NCBI GenBank assembly: GCA_032433595.1
Contig: JASWJB010000311.1
Span: 1-53,013 of the forward strand
Source: Conoideocrella luteorostrata
Taxonomy: Eukaryota; Ascomycota; Sordariomycetes; Hypocreales; Clavicipitaceae
Direction: 5' to 3'
Length of the DNA stretch: 53,013 bases
Notes under the pieces: generated by a model
The model's input: only the letters and a program-made list of their open reading frames with translations
The model's database searches: none
What the model was told of the DNA's origin: nothing
Shown here: piece by piece, positions 23,591 to 37,886 of the stretch
How positions within the stretch are numbered: position 1 is the first letter of the stretch
How the letters are laid out: each line of letters begins with the position of its first letter
Position numbers and translations under genes: made by a program

Positions 23591-24841
23591 TCACCCTTGC
23601 TGCTTTAATTCATCGAGAGCTTCCATTTCGTCGTCCCATTTACCTCCTTGAAGTGGTGGAATAGGCAATGATAGGACCGGCGCGGGATCTGCTTTGGGAG
23701 GAGGGTAGACAGACGCTGGCTGAGAAGGCTTCTTCTTTCCATCTGATGGCAATGCAGGGAACTCGTCGGCTGTTAGAGACGGCGCCGGGGTTTTACTGTT
23801 CGTAGGCCTCAGTGCTGGGCCGCCGTCTCGTCCGCGACCGCTACCTCGTCCACCGCGGCCACGTCCTCTACTACCACGTTGTCGGTCGTCCAAAAATCGA
23901 TCCACGTCGGGTAGTTCCTCACCTTCCCTAGCGAATCTGCTACCACTAAGACCGCCGCGCTTTGTTCCTCTGATGCCTCCATTGGCGCCGCGAAACCCCT
24001 TCTTGGCTTCCTCCTCCAGAATGGCTTCTTTGCCCTCATCCCAGCCACCTTCCTTCATGCCCATTGCTTTGAGCTTGCGCTCGCGATTCTTGGCACGCTC
24101 TTCGTCAAGCTTACGCTTATCTTCTTCGCCTCGACGTCTCCGCTCCGCATCCTCTGCTCTGCGCTTGCGAGCGTCCTCCATCCCCTTGGCATAAGCCTCC
24201 GCGTGCTGCTGCTGGTCCTTTTCTGCCTTTTCAAACTTGCGCGCCTTCTCTGCGGAAAGAAGCTTCATTTCCTCCATTTTCGCAGCGAGCTCCGTCTCCG
24301 TCAGCTTCTGACGTGGATTGGCGCCGGACTGGAGGCGTGATTCTGGATTTGCGGCTGTATTCTGGGGAGCGTATGGCTTTTTATCCTTTGCAGGACCGGT
24401 GGGTGCGTTGGGAAGTGGCGATGCATCCTTCTCCTTCGGCACTGCTTCCTTCTCTCTTGGGGTGTCTTTGTTTTCTTTTGGAGGCGTGGGAGATTTGGCC
24501 ACTGCCGGGGGCGATGGCGTGGGCTGTTGCCTCATGTTGGGATTTCCCTTGCGCGCAAAGCGCGAGGAAGACAGGTTGCCGCCTTTGGCCTGTGGTTGGG
24601 TCGGTGGTGCTGAAGGCGCATTGTGGGTTGAGCTCTGTGGTGGCAATGATGACGCCTTGGGCTTTGGCTGTCTCGATTGCACAGGCTCTGCTGTTACAGG
24701 TGAAGTAACAGCAGGTATTGGCTCTGGTGGAGGTTGCGCATGTTGCACTTGTTGCACTACGACAGATTCGCTCTCGACTGGTTCGAAGTCGTCGTCGTAG
24801 AAGAGATCGTCGTCAGTTCGGCCGCCGAATTGGTCATCCAT
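23591..24841 (-). CDS. Charged RGG-repeat protein, probable RNA-binding
   Basis: A single exon of 416 residues from ATG 24841 (MDDQFGGRTDDDLFYDDDFEP). The frame is open 31 codons further upstream, but that part lies in a likely 5'UTR intron, so the internal ATG is chosen. Order: acidic start; Pro/Gln/Ser-rich segment (about 30-180) with SRFARKGNPN; a long Lys/Glu/Arg helix, probably coiled coil (about 185-285); a second SRFARE motif; an RGG cluster (SRGRGRGGRGSGRGRDGG); then a SLTADEFPALPSDG motif and an acidic-Trp end (GGKWDDEMEALDELKQQ). RGG and EFPAL motifs occur in RNA-associated proteins, so a role in mRNA handling or ribosomes is inferred. I do not recognise a named orthologue. Confidence 0.8.
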   Translation of the reverse strand: MDDQFGGRTDDDLFYDDDFEPVESESVVVQQVQHAQPPPEPIPAVTSPVTAEPVQSRQPKPKASSLPPQSSTHNAPSAPPTQPQAKGGNLSSSRFARKGNPNMRQQPTPSPPAVAKSPTPPKENKDTPREKEAVPKEKDASPLPNAPTGPAKDKKPYAPQNTAANPESRLQSGANPRQKLTETELAAKMEEMKLLSAEKARKFEKAEKDQQQHAEAYAKGMEDARKRRAEDAERRRRGEEDKRKLDEERAKNRERKLKAMGMKEGGWDEGKEAILEEEAKKGFRGANGGIRGTKRGGLSGSRFAREGEELPDVDRFLDDRQRGSRGRGRGGRGSGRGRDGGPALRPTNSKTPAPSLTADEFPALPSDGKKKPSQPASVYPPPKADPAPVLSLPIPPLQGGKWDDEMEALDELKQQG

Positions 24842-24851
24842 TGTTGTTAAA

Positions 24852-24938
24852 CTGCGCGTGAATCGATTGTTAGAGAAAACGACAAAGACGAGACAGGTTA
24901 TAGAAAAGGAAAGTGGGAAGATGGGTGATCTCACTTAC
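24852..24938 (-). other. Likely 5'UTR intron of the RGG-protein gene
   Basis: On the minus strand, GTAAGTGAG begins at 24938, CTAACAATC resembles a branch point, and CGCAG ends at 24852, 11 nt before the ATG. All three signals are strong and spacing is normal (87 nt). RNA reads would settle it. Confidence 0.5.
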
Positions 24939-25667
24939 TTGCTAAGTAAATATAGTTCATGATTATGGACAGGACAGAAGGTTAGGACTGGCGCAAGGTT
25001 TATGCCGTATGGAAGGTTGTGTGGGGCATCAGCTCCGCAGCTATAAACTTCCATTCCGCGATGCTGTACGGAGTACAATCCTATACCTCGGCAGTCGTTT
25101 CCAGCATTCGTGTACTATAAGCCATAATAGACTTGACCGTCACTGATCGACAATCTAATAGTGGGCTTACAGGTTAGGCCCATATGCTTCGTGAACGTCT
25201 ATCCAGTTTATGAAGTGGTCAATCACTGTCTCGCTTTACATGCGGACGTTTGATTCACGTCGCCTTGTTCTCCGTAATCTACCATTTGAATTGTTATTAT
25301 TCAAAAAAGCTTGAGCATTGTAACTGATCGACTCCCTAGATGCGTTTCTTTGATTACGAATACATTCTTTCGTCAACTATGTTCACTTCATGCAAGGACT
25401 ACCTTTGTTATATAATTCGTCACCCCGGTATTGTTGGTTAACTTTCTTCGGTAAGGCACCAGCCGGCATTCAATGTGTTTTTATCATCATTAGATAAGTC
25501 CATGAGGGACAACCAATTTTTTTTTAAAAAAATATAATTCGCCACTATTTATTTTTGCTACGGGATCGTGACCATGACATCAATAAAATTCGGCCGGCCG
25601 ATTGATAACACACTCATAAATAGAACCAAGTCTTCAACGATACATCATAGCTTGCATCTGGAAATCC
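24939..25667. other. Intergenic, no gene seen
   Basis: Upstream of the RGG-protein gene and downstream of the small secreted-protein gene. One motif copy (GTACGGAGTAC) lies at 25066-25076. AT-rich tracts occur around 25280-25560. Confidence 0.5.
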
Positions 25668-26293
25668 TTACATTGGCATCGCGGTGGCGGCGGAAGCACC
25701 CTTGACCGTGGAGGTAGCGGCAGAAACCTGTTATGTCGATTAACAAAGTTCGGTGTCAACACTATTTATGGTCGCCGGTTCACTTACGGCACTCATTGCA
25801 TTTGCCTTCTTCATCTCAGCTATAATCTCAGCCCTCTTGGCCATCTTGCCCGCCTTGGCAGGTTTGGCCTCATCGAGTTCCATACCCGCCTTCTTAGCAC
25901 CCGATTTGGTATCCTTGAGAGCGTCGGTGGCGGCAGATGCCTTCGGGGCCATACGAGCATCGAGAGCCATACCAGCCATCTTGGCAGCCTTCTTGGCACC
26001 CTTCTCAGCACCCATGGTGGCATCGGTGACAACAGATGCGTTAGTAGCCATACGAGCATCCTTCATCTTCTTCTATTTACCCATAACAAATTAGTATCGG
26101 ATAACAATTCAAGTAGCGTTGAACGAGTTGCGTGACTCACAGAAGGTGCCATGGATGGAAGAGCCCTATTACGAAGAGAAGCTGCAGCACCAGTCGCAGT
26201 GGTAAGGCTACCTGCGGGCTTCATGCCCTGGTCCATGGGGTTCGCAAGAGCGAGGCCAAAGATGGCGGAGATGACAGCAGCGGTGAACTTCAT
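25668..26293 (-). CDS. Small secreted Ala/Lys/Met-rich repeat protein of unknown function
   Basis: Three exons, 26293-26141, 26072-25788 and 25727-25668, with introns of 68 and 60 nt (GTGAGT...AATAG with ACTAAT branch; GTAAGT...AACAG), both in phase 0. The product is 165 residues. Residues 1-17 are a clear signal peptide (MKFTAAVISAIFGLALA). The mature part has no Cys at all and is very rich in Ala, Lys and Met. Two imperfect copies of about 30 residues lie at 56-88 and 89-117, each beginning DARMA..AS..TDA and containing GAKKA. A Lys-Arg pair occurs at AKMAKRAE-like GKMAKRAEI. The C-terminus is Ala/Thr/Ser-rich. I do not recognise the family. It could be an effector-like, surface or peptide-precursor protein. 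Confidence 0.75.
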
Positions 26294-26392
26294 TGTGATG
26301 GTATTTTGAGTGTTTATCAAATGTATTGTAGTCGGATGTGTGAATGCGTTGATAACTTAGGGGAGAGTGCGAAATAGTGGACGGTAAACCCT

Positions 26393-26402
26393 TTTTATAT
26401 AC
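26393..26402 (-). promoter_or_regulatory. Probable TATA box of the small secreted-protein gene
   Basis: The minus strand reads TATATAAAAA about 100 nt upstream of the ATG at 26293, which supports the gene model. Confidence 0.5.
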
Positions 26403-26990
26403 ATTGTATGCGTATACGACGGCTCGTTGAATTCTTCACTGGGATGGATACGGCCTATATCCGTGAATTCATTCCTCGCGGGGATTCTCTCCGGCCGCCG
26501 CGGCAATTGAGACCTAGCCACTACCAGATTTTGTATTACGGAGCCTCATATGCCTCACATCAAATTTTAATGATGCCGTAATGGATCTTGGGCGTTGTGA
26601 CCTCATCTGACAAATCTCCACCTACAGAGGAGGAGAAAGGAGAAAGATTCCGCTCTCTGTCGGAATCATGGATACCGTCGCCGTCATCCCAGTCTTAGTT
26701 GCGTGCCTCAAAAGAACCTGCCCCTGAAGTTGCTTAATTTGGAAAACGGTGTCAGTGTTGGTCCATGGGTTGGTATTGTAGTGATAGTTGAAGAATGTAG
26801 TTGCGTACTTTTGTCTCGGTGTCTTGGGTTGGGTTCGGCATGTCGTTGCCGTATGCGTGAGTGGCGAGGTGCTGAGATGGCCCAGCATTCCTTAGGTGTA
26901 AATGGAGATGCAACTTAACCTCACTTCATCTTCTGCTGCTCAGAGAAAATATGAGCGGAGAGCAACATATTCATCCATCTTGTTGGGGCA

Positions 26991-27087
26991 TTGATTATTA
27001 CCTCCTGTCACTCATGGACCCATCTCAACTCGTAGCAAGACAGAATTAGATACCGGCTATACCCTGCCGGAGAACATTGACCAACAC
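26991..27087 (+). repeat. Diverged interspersed repeat, copy 1
   Basis: The core 27046-27087 matches 41779-41820 at 36 of 42 bases by eye, with weaker similarity extending about 55 bp upstream. Both copies read LDTGY..PEN.DQ in one frame, so they may derive from a coding sequence, perhaps a transposon remnant. Confidence 0.65.
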
Positions 27088-27155
27088 TTCAATAGAATTC
27101 GTTGCATCATGCATGACGTCTGCACCTATGGCAAGCCATTATCATCCTCGATCTC

Positions 27156-27683
27156 TCAATGGTGAATTTTTTCTTCCCTCATAGTGGCTCCATTTCCATG
27201 TCTCATCAATTTGCCTTCAATCGCCGATCCTAGAGCCTCTTCACTGAACACCACAGGAACATTGTACCTCTTACAAACGGCCTCCACGTTTCCACGCTTC
27301 GCATAATTCGGCATCACACAAACCACTGCTTCCCCCCCTTTGACGCACAGCCCCAACTCCAACAAGCTGATTGGAGCGAGCGTGCTATTGTGGAAGAAAA
27401 CGACCACCAAATCTGCTCTTTCTTGCATGTCCAGTTCCCAGCGGATCTGGTCGGCCCACCGGGTATCAGAGAAGTCTTCTTTCCATGTTGAGTCCCAATC
27501 CGGACGGGCGGGGTTGAAGACGGTGATGTGGTGCTTCGCGAGGGTATTATCGATGAGCGTTTGACGCCAGTCACCTTGTGGCGTTGGCTTGGTAGTCCCG
27601 GCAAGGAAAATTGACGGCTTGATGGTTATATGAGGGCGCGATGGGGCTTGGATAACGTGCGCATTCATTGTGGTAGCATTCAT
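27156..27683 (-). CDS. Nucleoside 2-deoxyribosyltransferase-like protein
   Basis: A single exon of 175 residues from ATG 27683; a second ATG five codons later (27668) is equally possible. Upstream only a non-ATG start extends the frame. Motifs of the family: PSIFLAGTT at the first strand, FNPARPDWDSTW, then RWELDMQERADLVVVFF and the helix SLLELGL, whose Glu is in the position of the catalytic nucleophile of nucleoside deoxyribosyltransferases. Bacterial relatives exchange bases on deoxynucleosides for salvage. Eukaryotic members are little studied, so substrate and role are uncertain. No signal peptide is seen; it is probably cytosolic. It is divergent from the beta-galactosidase gene with about 1 kb between starts. 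Confidence 0.8.
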   Translation of the reverse strand: MNATTMNAHVIQAPSRPHITIKPSIFLAGTTKPTPQGDWRQTLIDNTLAKHHITVFNPARPDWDSTWKEDFSDTRWADQIRWELDMQERADLVVVFFHNSTLAPISLLELGLCVKGGEAVVCVMPNYAKRGNVEAVCKRYNVPVVFSEEALGSAIEGKLMRHGNGATMREEKIHH

Positions 27684-27784
27684 TGTGGCAGTATTCTCGG
27701 TGGCGATGTGCACTTGTGGATTGCCACCAGGTTGGTTTAAAAGGGAAGGCTCGTGCGACTGACTCTCACAGCTACTGGACGAGA

Positions 27785-27820
27785 GCTGTACCTGCCAGCT
27801 GCGCTGTACCTGCCAGCTGC
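27785..27820. repeat. 18-bp perfect tandem duplication
   Basis: GCTGTACCTGCCAGCTGC occurs twice head to tail, followed by the start of a third copy (GCTGC). Confidence 0.85.
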
Positions 27821-28093
27821 GCTGCTAACTTGCACTTTTACTTCTTCAATGCTGGTGTACTCCTACTGAGCCCTTTTTGGTTACTTCTGGCTATTTCTGG
27901 TTGCAATTTTTTTCTTCCCATCTTCTTAGAACCCGGTGTACCACCTCAAAGGCCAATTCCAGGTTTCAAATATTCCGAGGCACGCGCGAAGCTGCCAAGC
28001 CTGGGCAGACCGTCCCGTGGCGCCCGTGGCGCAGGAGTCGAACTGCGATGCAACCCAGCATCAAATGATGGATGGTTCTCAAGACGAGGAAAT

Positions 28094-28133
28094 GGCTGCA
28101 GGAGACTGCAGAGGGCTGCAGAAGGCTGCAGCG
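28094..28133. repeat. Four CTGCAG sites at exact 10-bp spacing
   Basis: CTGCAG occurs at 28096, 28106, 28116 and 28126, with purine-rich spacers. The 10-bp period puts them on one face of the helix. This may be chance microsatellite growth. Confidence 0.7.
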
Positions 28134-28573
28134 GCGAGCTTTGTGCATGCATGAAGCATGTCATGTGGACGAGAGATCTGATGGCCCTTCGTCATCATGC
28201 AACAACTGCAATATATTTGTTGGAACAAAGACAATCCGTTTGAACGTAGTCTCGTACCTCCCAATCATTTTAATCCAAGCCCCTCCACGACATCCCCGCC
28301 ATCTCCACCTCCGCCTTTCTATCCCGGGATCATGACCCCTCCATCTCTCCAGGTCGACCCCTCAAACGGCCGTCTCCAGTTTGGACGCTATAACTACATT
28401 GCTGCGCTGCTACCCATTGCTGGTCTCTCGGCTCCTCATCCATCTCATGCATCGACCATTCTTGTTCATCAAACGTGACGCTTTGCATTATCATCGTAAC
28501 TCCAGGTCACAGGTATAGTGGTCATCTCAATAGCATATCACCTGCCCAGCCGAATCTTCTTATTCTTTGCATG

Positions 28574-28582
28574 TATTTATAA
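28574..28582 (+). promoter_or_regulatory. TATA-like element upstream of the beta-galactosidase gene
   Basis: TATTTATAA lies about 104 nt before the ATG at 28686. Confidence 0.35.
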
Positions 28583-28664
28583 CCCCAGCAGACGCTCACT
28601 CTACCTCCGCTGTTTACTGCTTATCCGGAAACCTACTTCTAAACGCCACCTTGCTCCGAACTAA

Positions 28665-31904
<3,240 letters not shown>

Positions 31905-33295
31905 GCGAACGCGACGCGGGATATGAGTTGGGACTTTTCGTACATGGCTGCATGTATTGTACTCAAGTAACGGACCGCATTCGTAAGTGAGTGACTTGGT
32001 TGCAGGGTTCTTTTAATACTCATCTTCTGTACTCCGTAATGTCCGGGTAATCGTGAGGTGTTTAATCGCGTAGACATCTATTTCACATGGCCTGATCGAG
32101 GCTCCAGATTCTAATGAGGCATAAAACAAAATATGCAGCGTCAGCAAAGGACCGTTTCAGCTGTATGACCGTCGACGCCTGTGCTCCCATATACTGAGCA
32201 CAGAGTGCTCCGTACGTAGTACCAGCATTGAATACAGCTCGTGTTTTCCCGGGACTGGCGGTGTCACCCAGCTGTTACTGGCTCTGCGGCAGGAGGCGGG
32301 CGTCGGGCGTCGGGCGGGCTGGGGCTGTCGGAGTCGTTGGCTGCTAGCACTGGGTCGATGCAGGGGGACATGACGTTGGTCAGGGTTCGGATGGCGAATG
32401 TGTATATAAGGAGAGACACTGCCAAATCGATTGTCTCCTGACGGCACTTGGGCTCAACTGCCGTGGTTGTACGGAGTGCTATAATTGATTCAGCCTGCAG
32501 AGCTGACGGCATTTGACCGACCGATAGTAGCCCCATCCTGCACGGCGTACGCGCCGTCACTTGCAAACGACCATGGCAAGCATCAAGACTGCTACGAGGA
32601 ATCTCGTCTGGCCGTCGGGCGGACGATGTCGAGGCTGCGATAAGATCCGGCTGGCAGAAACACCGTGGCAAGAGCAGCGAAAAGACGGTGGCACGAGCAT
32701 AAAGGCTCTGCCCGGCATGTCCCCTGGTGAGTTGCTTGAGTTTTTTGTGCGAATCTTTTTGGCATGGTTCTTGAAATGCTGCCGAAAGGGGTTCCAATGT
32801 CAGATCAACCGAAGAGGGACAGATTACAGCTTTGCATGTCCACTGTCCGCCAGGTTGCAACCCGGACGGCGCCTTCCCGTTTCCCTAGTTGGCAGCTTCT
32901 CGAAGGCTCCTCTCCCGTGTCCCCCGTACCCACCAAGGCCACTGCTAAGATTAGTTGACCCAAGCCCCGCCGATGTCGCTGGATCAGTGTCTTGCGCCAG
33001 GTTCTGGCGCCAGGGCAATTGAGCTGACGCCATCGTAACTTTTCTGGAGTCATACTCGGTCAAGGTTGTCGACCGCATTTTATTTTTACTTTGCTTGTCC
33101 CTATTTCAACCAGCGCTTCACGGGTCGATTGAGCCAGTATTTTGAAGACACTTCATCTGCACTTATTTCCTGTCGCTTTTCTTTTTATGGATTACACGGA
33201 CTGCCCTTCTATCCGTAGCTCATGCTGCACAATCAACCGAAAGCAACTTGCTCTCGCAGCTAACCAGTGACTTCTCCTTTCTGCCTCTAGCTACA
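31905..33295. other. Intergenic; one weak gene candidate
   Basis: This holds the 3' flank of the beta-galactosidase gene and the promoter of the Dug2-like gene. A TATATAAGG element at about 32402-32410 is followed by an ATG in good context (ACCATGG) at 32573, opening a 150-codon frame to 33022 with a GTGAGT donor-like site near 32727. No domain is recognised, so it is not called as a gene. Motif copies lie at 32029-32039 and, as variants, near 32205 and 32468. Confidence 0.45.
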
Positions 33296-36043
33296 ATGAC
33301 TTCCACTGGAGACGCCTCATCTCTCCCGTCTGTCGCCAATGTTCTTGAAACGCCTGAAGCTACGAAAGCGACACCCCCGCTGGTGCACAACCTAAAGCAC
33401 AACAGCACCGTCCTCGCCCTCGCCGTCAGCTCGAAGCACGATTCCATATTCGCGGGCACCCAGGATGGTGAAATTGTTGTCTGGTCGTTGGATACTTTCC
33501 ATCAGATCCGGCAAGTGCAAGCACATAAGCGAAGTGTCATGTCACTTTTCCTTTCGCCCGATTCGTCTCTACTCTTCTCCAGTGCCTGCGATGCCATCAT
33601 AAGTGTTTGGTGCCCCAAGACTCTTCGACGTCTCTATGAGGTATACGGAGTGCATGATGTTGGAGACATTTTCTGCACTGCATACAGTCCGCAATATGAC
33701 ATGCTCTACATCGGCGCACAGAACACGACGATACAATGGGTTGCGCTGAACAGCCCGTCCAACAGAGTCTCGCCTGACTCGCAAAGTCACCCAGATCGCC
33801 GGAGCCACCGATTCTTCGATTCTAAAGCCGTTGGAGGAGCAGCTACTCCCAGGCGAAACGAAGACCGATGGGCTCTGATTCCCCGTGCGCAATCGGTGTT
33901 GGAGATAGATGGAGGAAGCATCCGCCACTTCGCCCACAATGGCTATGTATATTGCATGCTCATGGCTAAAGGTCCTACGGTGGAAGTTGACTCGGGCGAA
34001 GACGTCTTAATATCTGGCGCCGGCGATGGTACTATCAAATTATGGAGTTTGAGTGGATCAGGTAACAACAGTCGTGGCCATGTGGACGATGACTCGGGTG
34101 GCATCGAAGAAATCATGACTCTTGGTACTGATGATGCAGAGTCTGTTCTATCGCTTGCTCTTGACGGATCCTTCTTATATGCCGGAAAGCTTGATGGCAT
34201 AGTGGAGCTATGGGACCTGGACACGGCTCAAAAACTAAGGGTAATCAAAGCTCATGATGACGACATTTGGTCGCTTCAGATGGGTTGGGGGTGCCTATGG
34301 GCTGTATCTAACAATGGATGGGCTAGTGTAAGTTCTTCATCTTTATCATGAGCTCTGATCATTGTGAGAACGTAAGGGCTGATCGATTTACAGAAATACA
34401 GCACTGCCCATTACGGTGCTTATCGGCAAGCATCGTGTGGAGACGTAAGCCAAAAATACCAATGCCTTGGGAAATGGAAAGCACATCAAGGCAAAATCTT
34501 GGCATCTGCGACCACAAACTACAAGTCAGAGCAGTATTATATCACTGGTGCGAATGATGAAAACATCTCTGTATGGTCAGTGAAAGACTTGACATCGTCA
34601 TCATCATCATTGAAGCAAGCTTCGACAGAAATGAGCAACGATTTGCTGCTCTCCACGCTGAGCGACTTTGTCTCTTACAAGACCGTATCATCCAGGCCAG
34701 AATATGCTGAGGATTGTCGTAAAGGGGCCACGTTTCTAGGCTCACTATTTAAGCGATTGGGCGGGCATGTTGAGATGCTCAGCACAGAGAAGGCCCACAA
34801 CCCGGTAGTGTACGCTAAATTTTCTGGTAAGAAGGAGTCTTCGGAAACCCGAAAACGCATTTTATTCTATGGGCATTATGATGTCGTTGCAGCGGATGAA
34901 AAGAAAGGGAAATGGGCGACAGATCCTTTCACCGCTACCGGGACGAACGGCTATCTTTATGGTCGTGGAGTCAGTGACAATAAAGGCCCCATTATTGCGG
35001 CTCTCTATTCTGTGACCGACCTTATGCAAGCACAGAAGTTGAACAACGATGTCATTTTCCTCATCGAAGGCGAGGAGGAATTTGGCTCAAGAGGCTTTGA
35101 GGAGGCTGTGCACAAAAACAAGGAGCTCATCGGCCACGTTGACTACATCCTTCTCGCCAATAGCTACTGGTTGGATGATGAAGTTCCGTGTCTGACATAT
35201 GGGCTTCGCGGGGTTCTCCATGCGACAGTTTGTGTTGACTCGCCCCGGCCTGATATTCACTCTGGAGTGGACGGTTCTCACCTTTCCGATGAGCCTCTTA
35301 CCGATCTGACTTGTGTCCTATCAAAACTAAAAGGGCCGGGAAACAGAATCCAAGTACCGGGATTCTATGATGGCATTCCGCCTATCACCCCGGAAGAAGA
35401 AGCACGATTTGACGACATTGCCTCCATCATGGTTCATCACCAGCCGAAGCCGGTATCTGAGGATAAATTGAAACGGTCCATCATGGCCAGATGGAGGGAA
35501 CCCAACCTCACTATCCACAAGTACAAGGTTTCTGGCCCAGACGGTAGTTTAGTCAGCAGCCATGCCAGCTCGCACATCAGTCTACGACTAGTACCTGGCC
35601 AGGAAGTCGAAGATGTTTCGAAAGCCCTCTCTTGGTACCTTCGACGTGAATTCAGCTTGCTTGAGTCACAGAATCGACTGACAGTGAACGTCGACAATAA
35701 AGCAGAGCCATGGCTGGGTGATCCGAATAATGAAATCTCTCGCACCCTGGGCCAAGCTATTATTGAAGCCTGGCCAGATCGCTTTGACCAAGGCGGGCAA
35801 TCCAATGAGAAAGTCCAAACCTCGTCCATGGGTAAATCATCGAAGCCACGGCAACCCCTGTATATTCGGGAAGGTGGCTCTATCCCTGCCATCCGGTTTT
35901 TAGAAAAAGAATTTGGTGCACCAGCGGCAAACTTTCCTTGCGGACGTGCCACTGATGCAGCTCATTTGGACAATGAGCGAATGTGTCTGATCAATTTGTT
36001 GAAAGCAAGGGAGATTTTTGGGAAGGTGTTCTCACGGCTCTGA
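33296..36043 (+). CDS. DUG2: Dug2-type peptidase: WD40 N-terminus fused to M20 metallopeptidase
   Basis: Two exons, 33296-34327 and 34394-36043, with a 66-nt intron (GTAAGT...TACAG), give 893 residues; yeast Dug2 is 878. The start is ATG 33296 (MTSTGDAS); the frame upstream lacks an ATG. Residues about 30-420 hold WD40-like repeats (VWSLDTFHQIRQVQAHKRSV, GAGDGTIKLWSL, ELWDLDTAQKLRVIKAHDDDIW). The M20 domain follows with the metal site: His505 and Asp507 in YGHYDVV, Asp539 in GRGVSDNKGP, the Glu cluster 571-573 in IEGEEEFGS, and a C-terminal block ATDAAHLDNE. In yeast, Dug2 pairs with the amidotransferase-like Dug3 to cleave the gamma-glutamyl bond of glutathione in the cytosol; that role is inferred. 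Dug3 is not in this window. Confidence 0.93.
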
Positions 36044-37886
36044 GAAACAAAAGTGTTATATATCATTAACGAATGGTGCTATATTTTGAAATTGTAATAG
36101 ATCAGCGATGCGGGAAAGTATTGGACCATTGATCCGGCGTTGGCGTATGGGCACGTCTGGCAGGCTTTCCAATAGCGTTTTGACGCAGACTCGAATACAT
36201 ATAATTACTCACCACATAATCTCGAGACTGCTTTCATTGATGGGCAATGGAAAAGACCCGAGCCGGTGCCTCAGGGATCTTGATCCCTCAGTTGTACAGT
36301 ACGGCTATTAGATTGGCAGGACTTGCGGCCTTGACCAGACGTGGCAGATCAAACTTCAGTTTCACTCAATCAACAAGGTTCAAAAAGCTTTTTATTCATC
36401 CGGATGTGAAATTTTTTGAGGCACTGACAGCTAAGAAGAAGAGGAGCAAGACCATCTCTTGGCCTGAGGGCATTCAGACTTTACGTCGCAGAGTGGCGGA
36501 CGTGTCCGAAAACAATGATTTCCTAATTTCTTGTCTTTTTTTTTTTTGGATCATTTTTGGTCCCTACGATCTTATTCAGTACGGGCCAAAGGATTGGCAA
36601 TTTCGAAATCGGAAAGACTGTAGTTATCGTGTTCAGTCATCTTCGCAAAGTGCGTTCCTCTGTTTCGATAGGCGGCATATGCACCAGCCAACCAGGAAAC
36701 ACTGGCTTATTGGCCGAGGCTGACTAAACGCTCCATCTTCGCATTCACGGGGGTCGTATAGTAATAGAGAACTAGGAACACGAGCTAATCAACCAACCGG
36801 CAGCAAACTAGCAACCAACAACCAACAACCAACAAAGATTCGGCCTTGGCCGATGTTTGCGCTCGCATTCGCTAAACGAACATTACGCCCACCTCACATG
36901 CTCAGGGACAGGGCAAACTGTTGTCCCAGCTTTATGGTCTCGATCATGACTCTTTAGACAGAAATTTTATCCACGAATTTTAAGGCTCCTATCGGGGAAC
37001 ATGGTCGAACACGTCCGAAGAATCACGGGTGTGACTTTGATCGTCCTGTTACACGGATACCGACATACTAATCCACAAACTGGGTTTAGACCCTTCCTTG
37101 TCCACTCCACAATGAATTGATTGTTACCACGAGTTTGGGTACAGTAGCGGGCCATTGCATCCAGGTGGCTTGCCATGCTGGTTGGTTTGTTGGTTTGCCA
37201 CGGACATGGGCAGACCCAGCTCTGCTGTACCAGAACTTTTGTTCAGTGCCGTGACCAAAGTGTTGTTTCTCGGGGCTGAACTGTAGAGTCTCCTCTGGAC
37301 CAGTGTCTGGCTGGCCAAAGATGATGTGTGCTGGCGCAGACCAAGGATGCCGATGCCTTAGCATTGTGTCTAGTCGAAGCTCTCGTGTTTCGTCGAGCTT
37401 CTTGACTATTCAGTCACACCCTCCGAGGTAAAATGGTTCGGATGGTGCGAATGGAAGGATGTGTACTACAGGGTTCACATCCCCACATGCTTGTACCCAG
37501 ATCTGTTGCTGCATGTATTTCGGTGATCCAGCAGGTTCAAGGGTTGTTGATGTTTTAGGAAGCGCCACGACGCAATCGTGACCAACGAAAGTGATGCTCG
37601 ATGACAAAGTGGCTTTGCGTCACCACAATAGCTGCGGGAGTGAATCCCAGCAGTCCGGGACCCGCTTGCTACTTCCCATCAGTTCAGATGAAATTGTGCA
37701 GAAGAGCTGACAAAGTGAACCGGACGAGTTCTGTGGAAGGTGTATAAGAAGCTCCCCCGTCCAAGCTGTGTCACACAAAGTTTGTCTGAACTTGACACGC
37801 GTTTCTCTGTTCTTTCCGACTTGTTGCAACTCCCTGTTCCTGCAATCTTTTGTCACATACACGACTTGTACCAGTACCAGTAAATA
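36044..37886. other. 1.8 kb intergenic region, no gene supported
   Basis: A 158-codon frame at 36247-36723 has no recognised domain and includes a T-run artefact (36537-36547). A small CCAACAA-type repeat lies at about 36808-36836. The right end should hold the O-methyltransferase promoter, with GTATAAG at about 37742-37748. Confidence 0.5.

Larger units (their letters stand above)
26294..27155. other. Intergenic with one copy of a diverged repeat
   Basis: This holds the promoter of the small secreted-protein gene and the 3' flank of the next gene. The stretch 26991-27087 resembles 41721-41820. No other gene was seen; an 88-codon minus-strand frame at 26888-26622 has no recognisable features. 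Confidence 0.5.

Noticed and set aside
28020..28060. tRNA-like TTCGACTCCTGC on the minus strand
   Set aside because: The sequence resembles a T-arm, but the loop is too long, and no A-box, anticodon arm or acceptor stem of the right spacing lies upstream.
32264..32860. 198-codon minus-strand frame
   Set aside because: No domain, no conserved pattern, and a Pro-rich end from low-complexity sequence.
34448..34498. Possible second intron in the Dug2-like gene (GTAAGC...ATCAAG)
   Set aside because: The frame is open through it and the encoded KWKAHQGKILASA fits the WD40 pattern, so it is read as exon.
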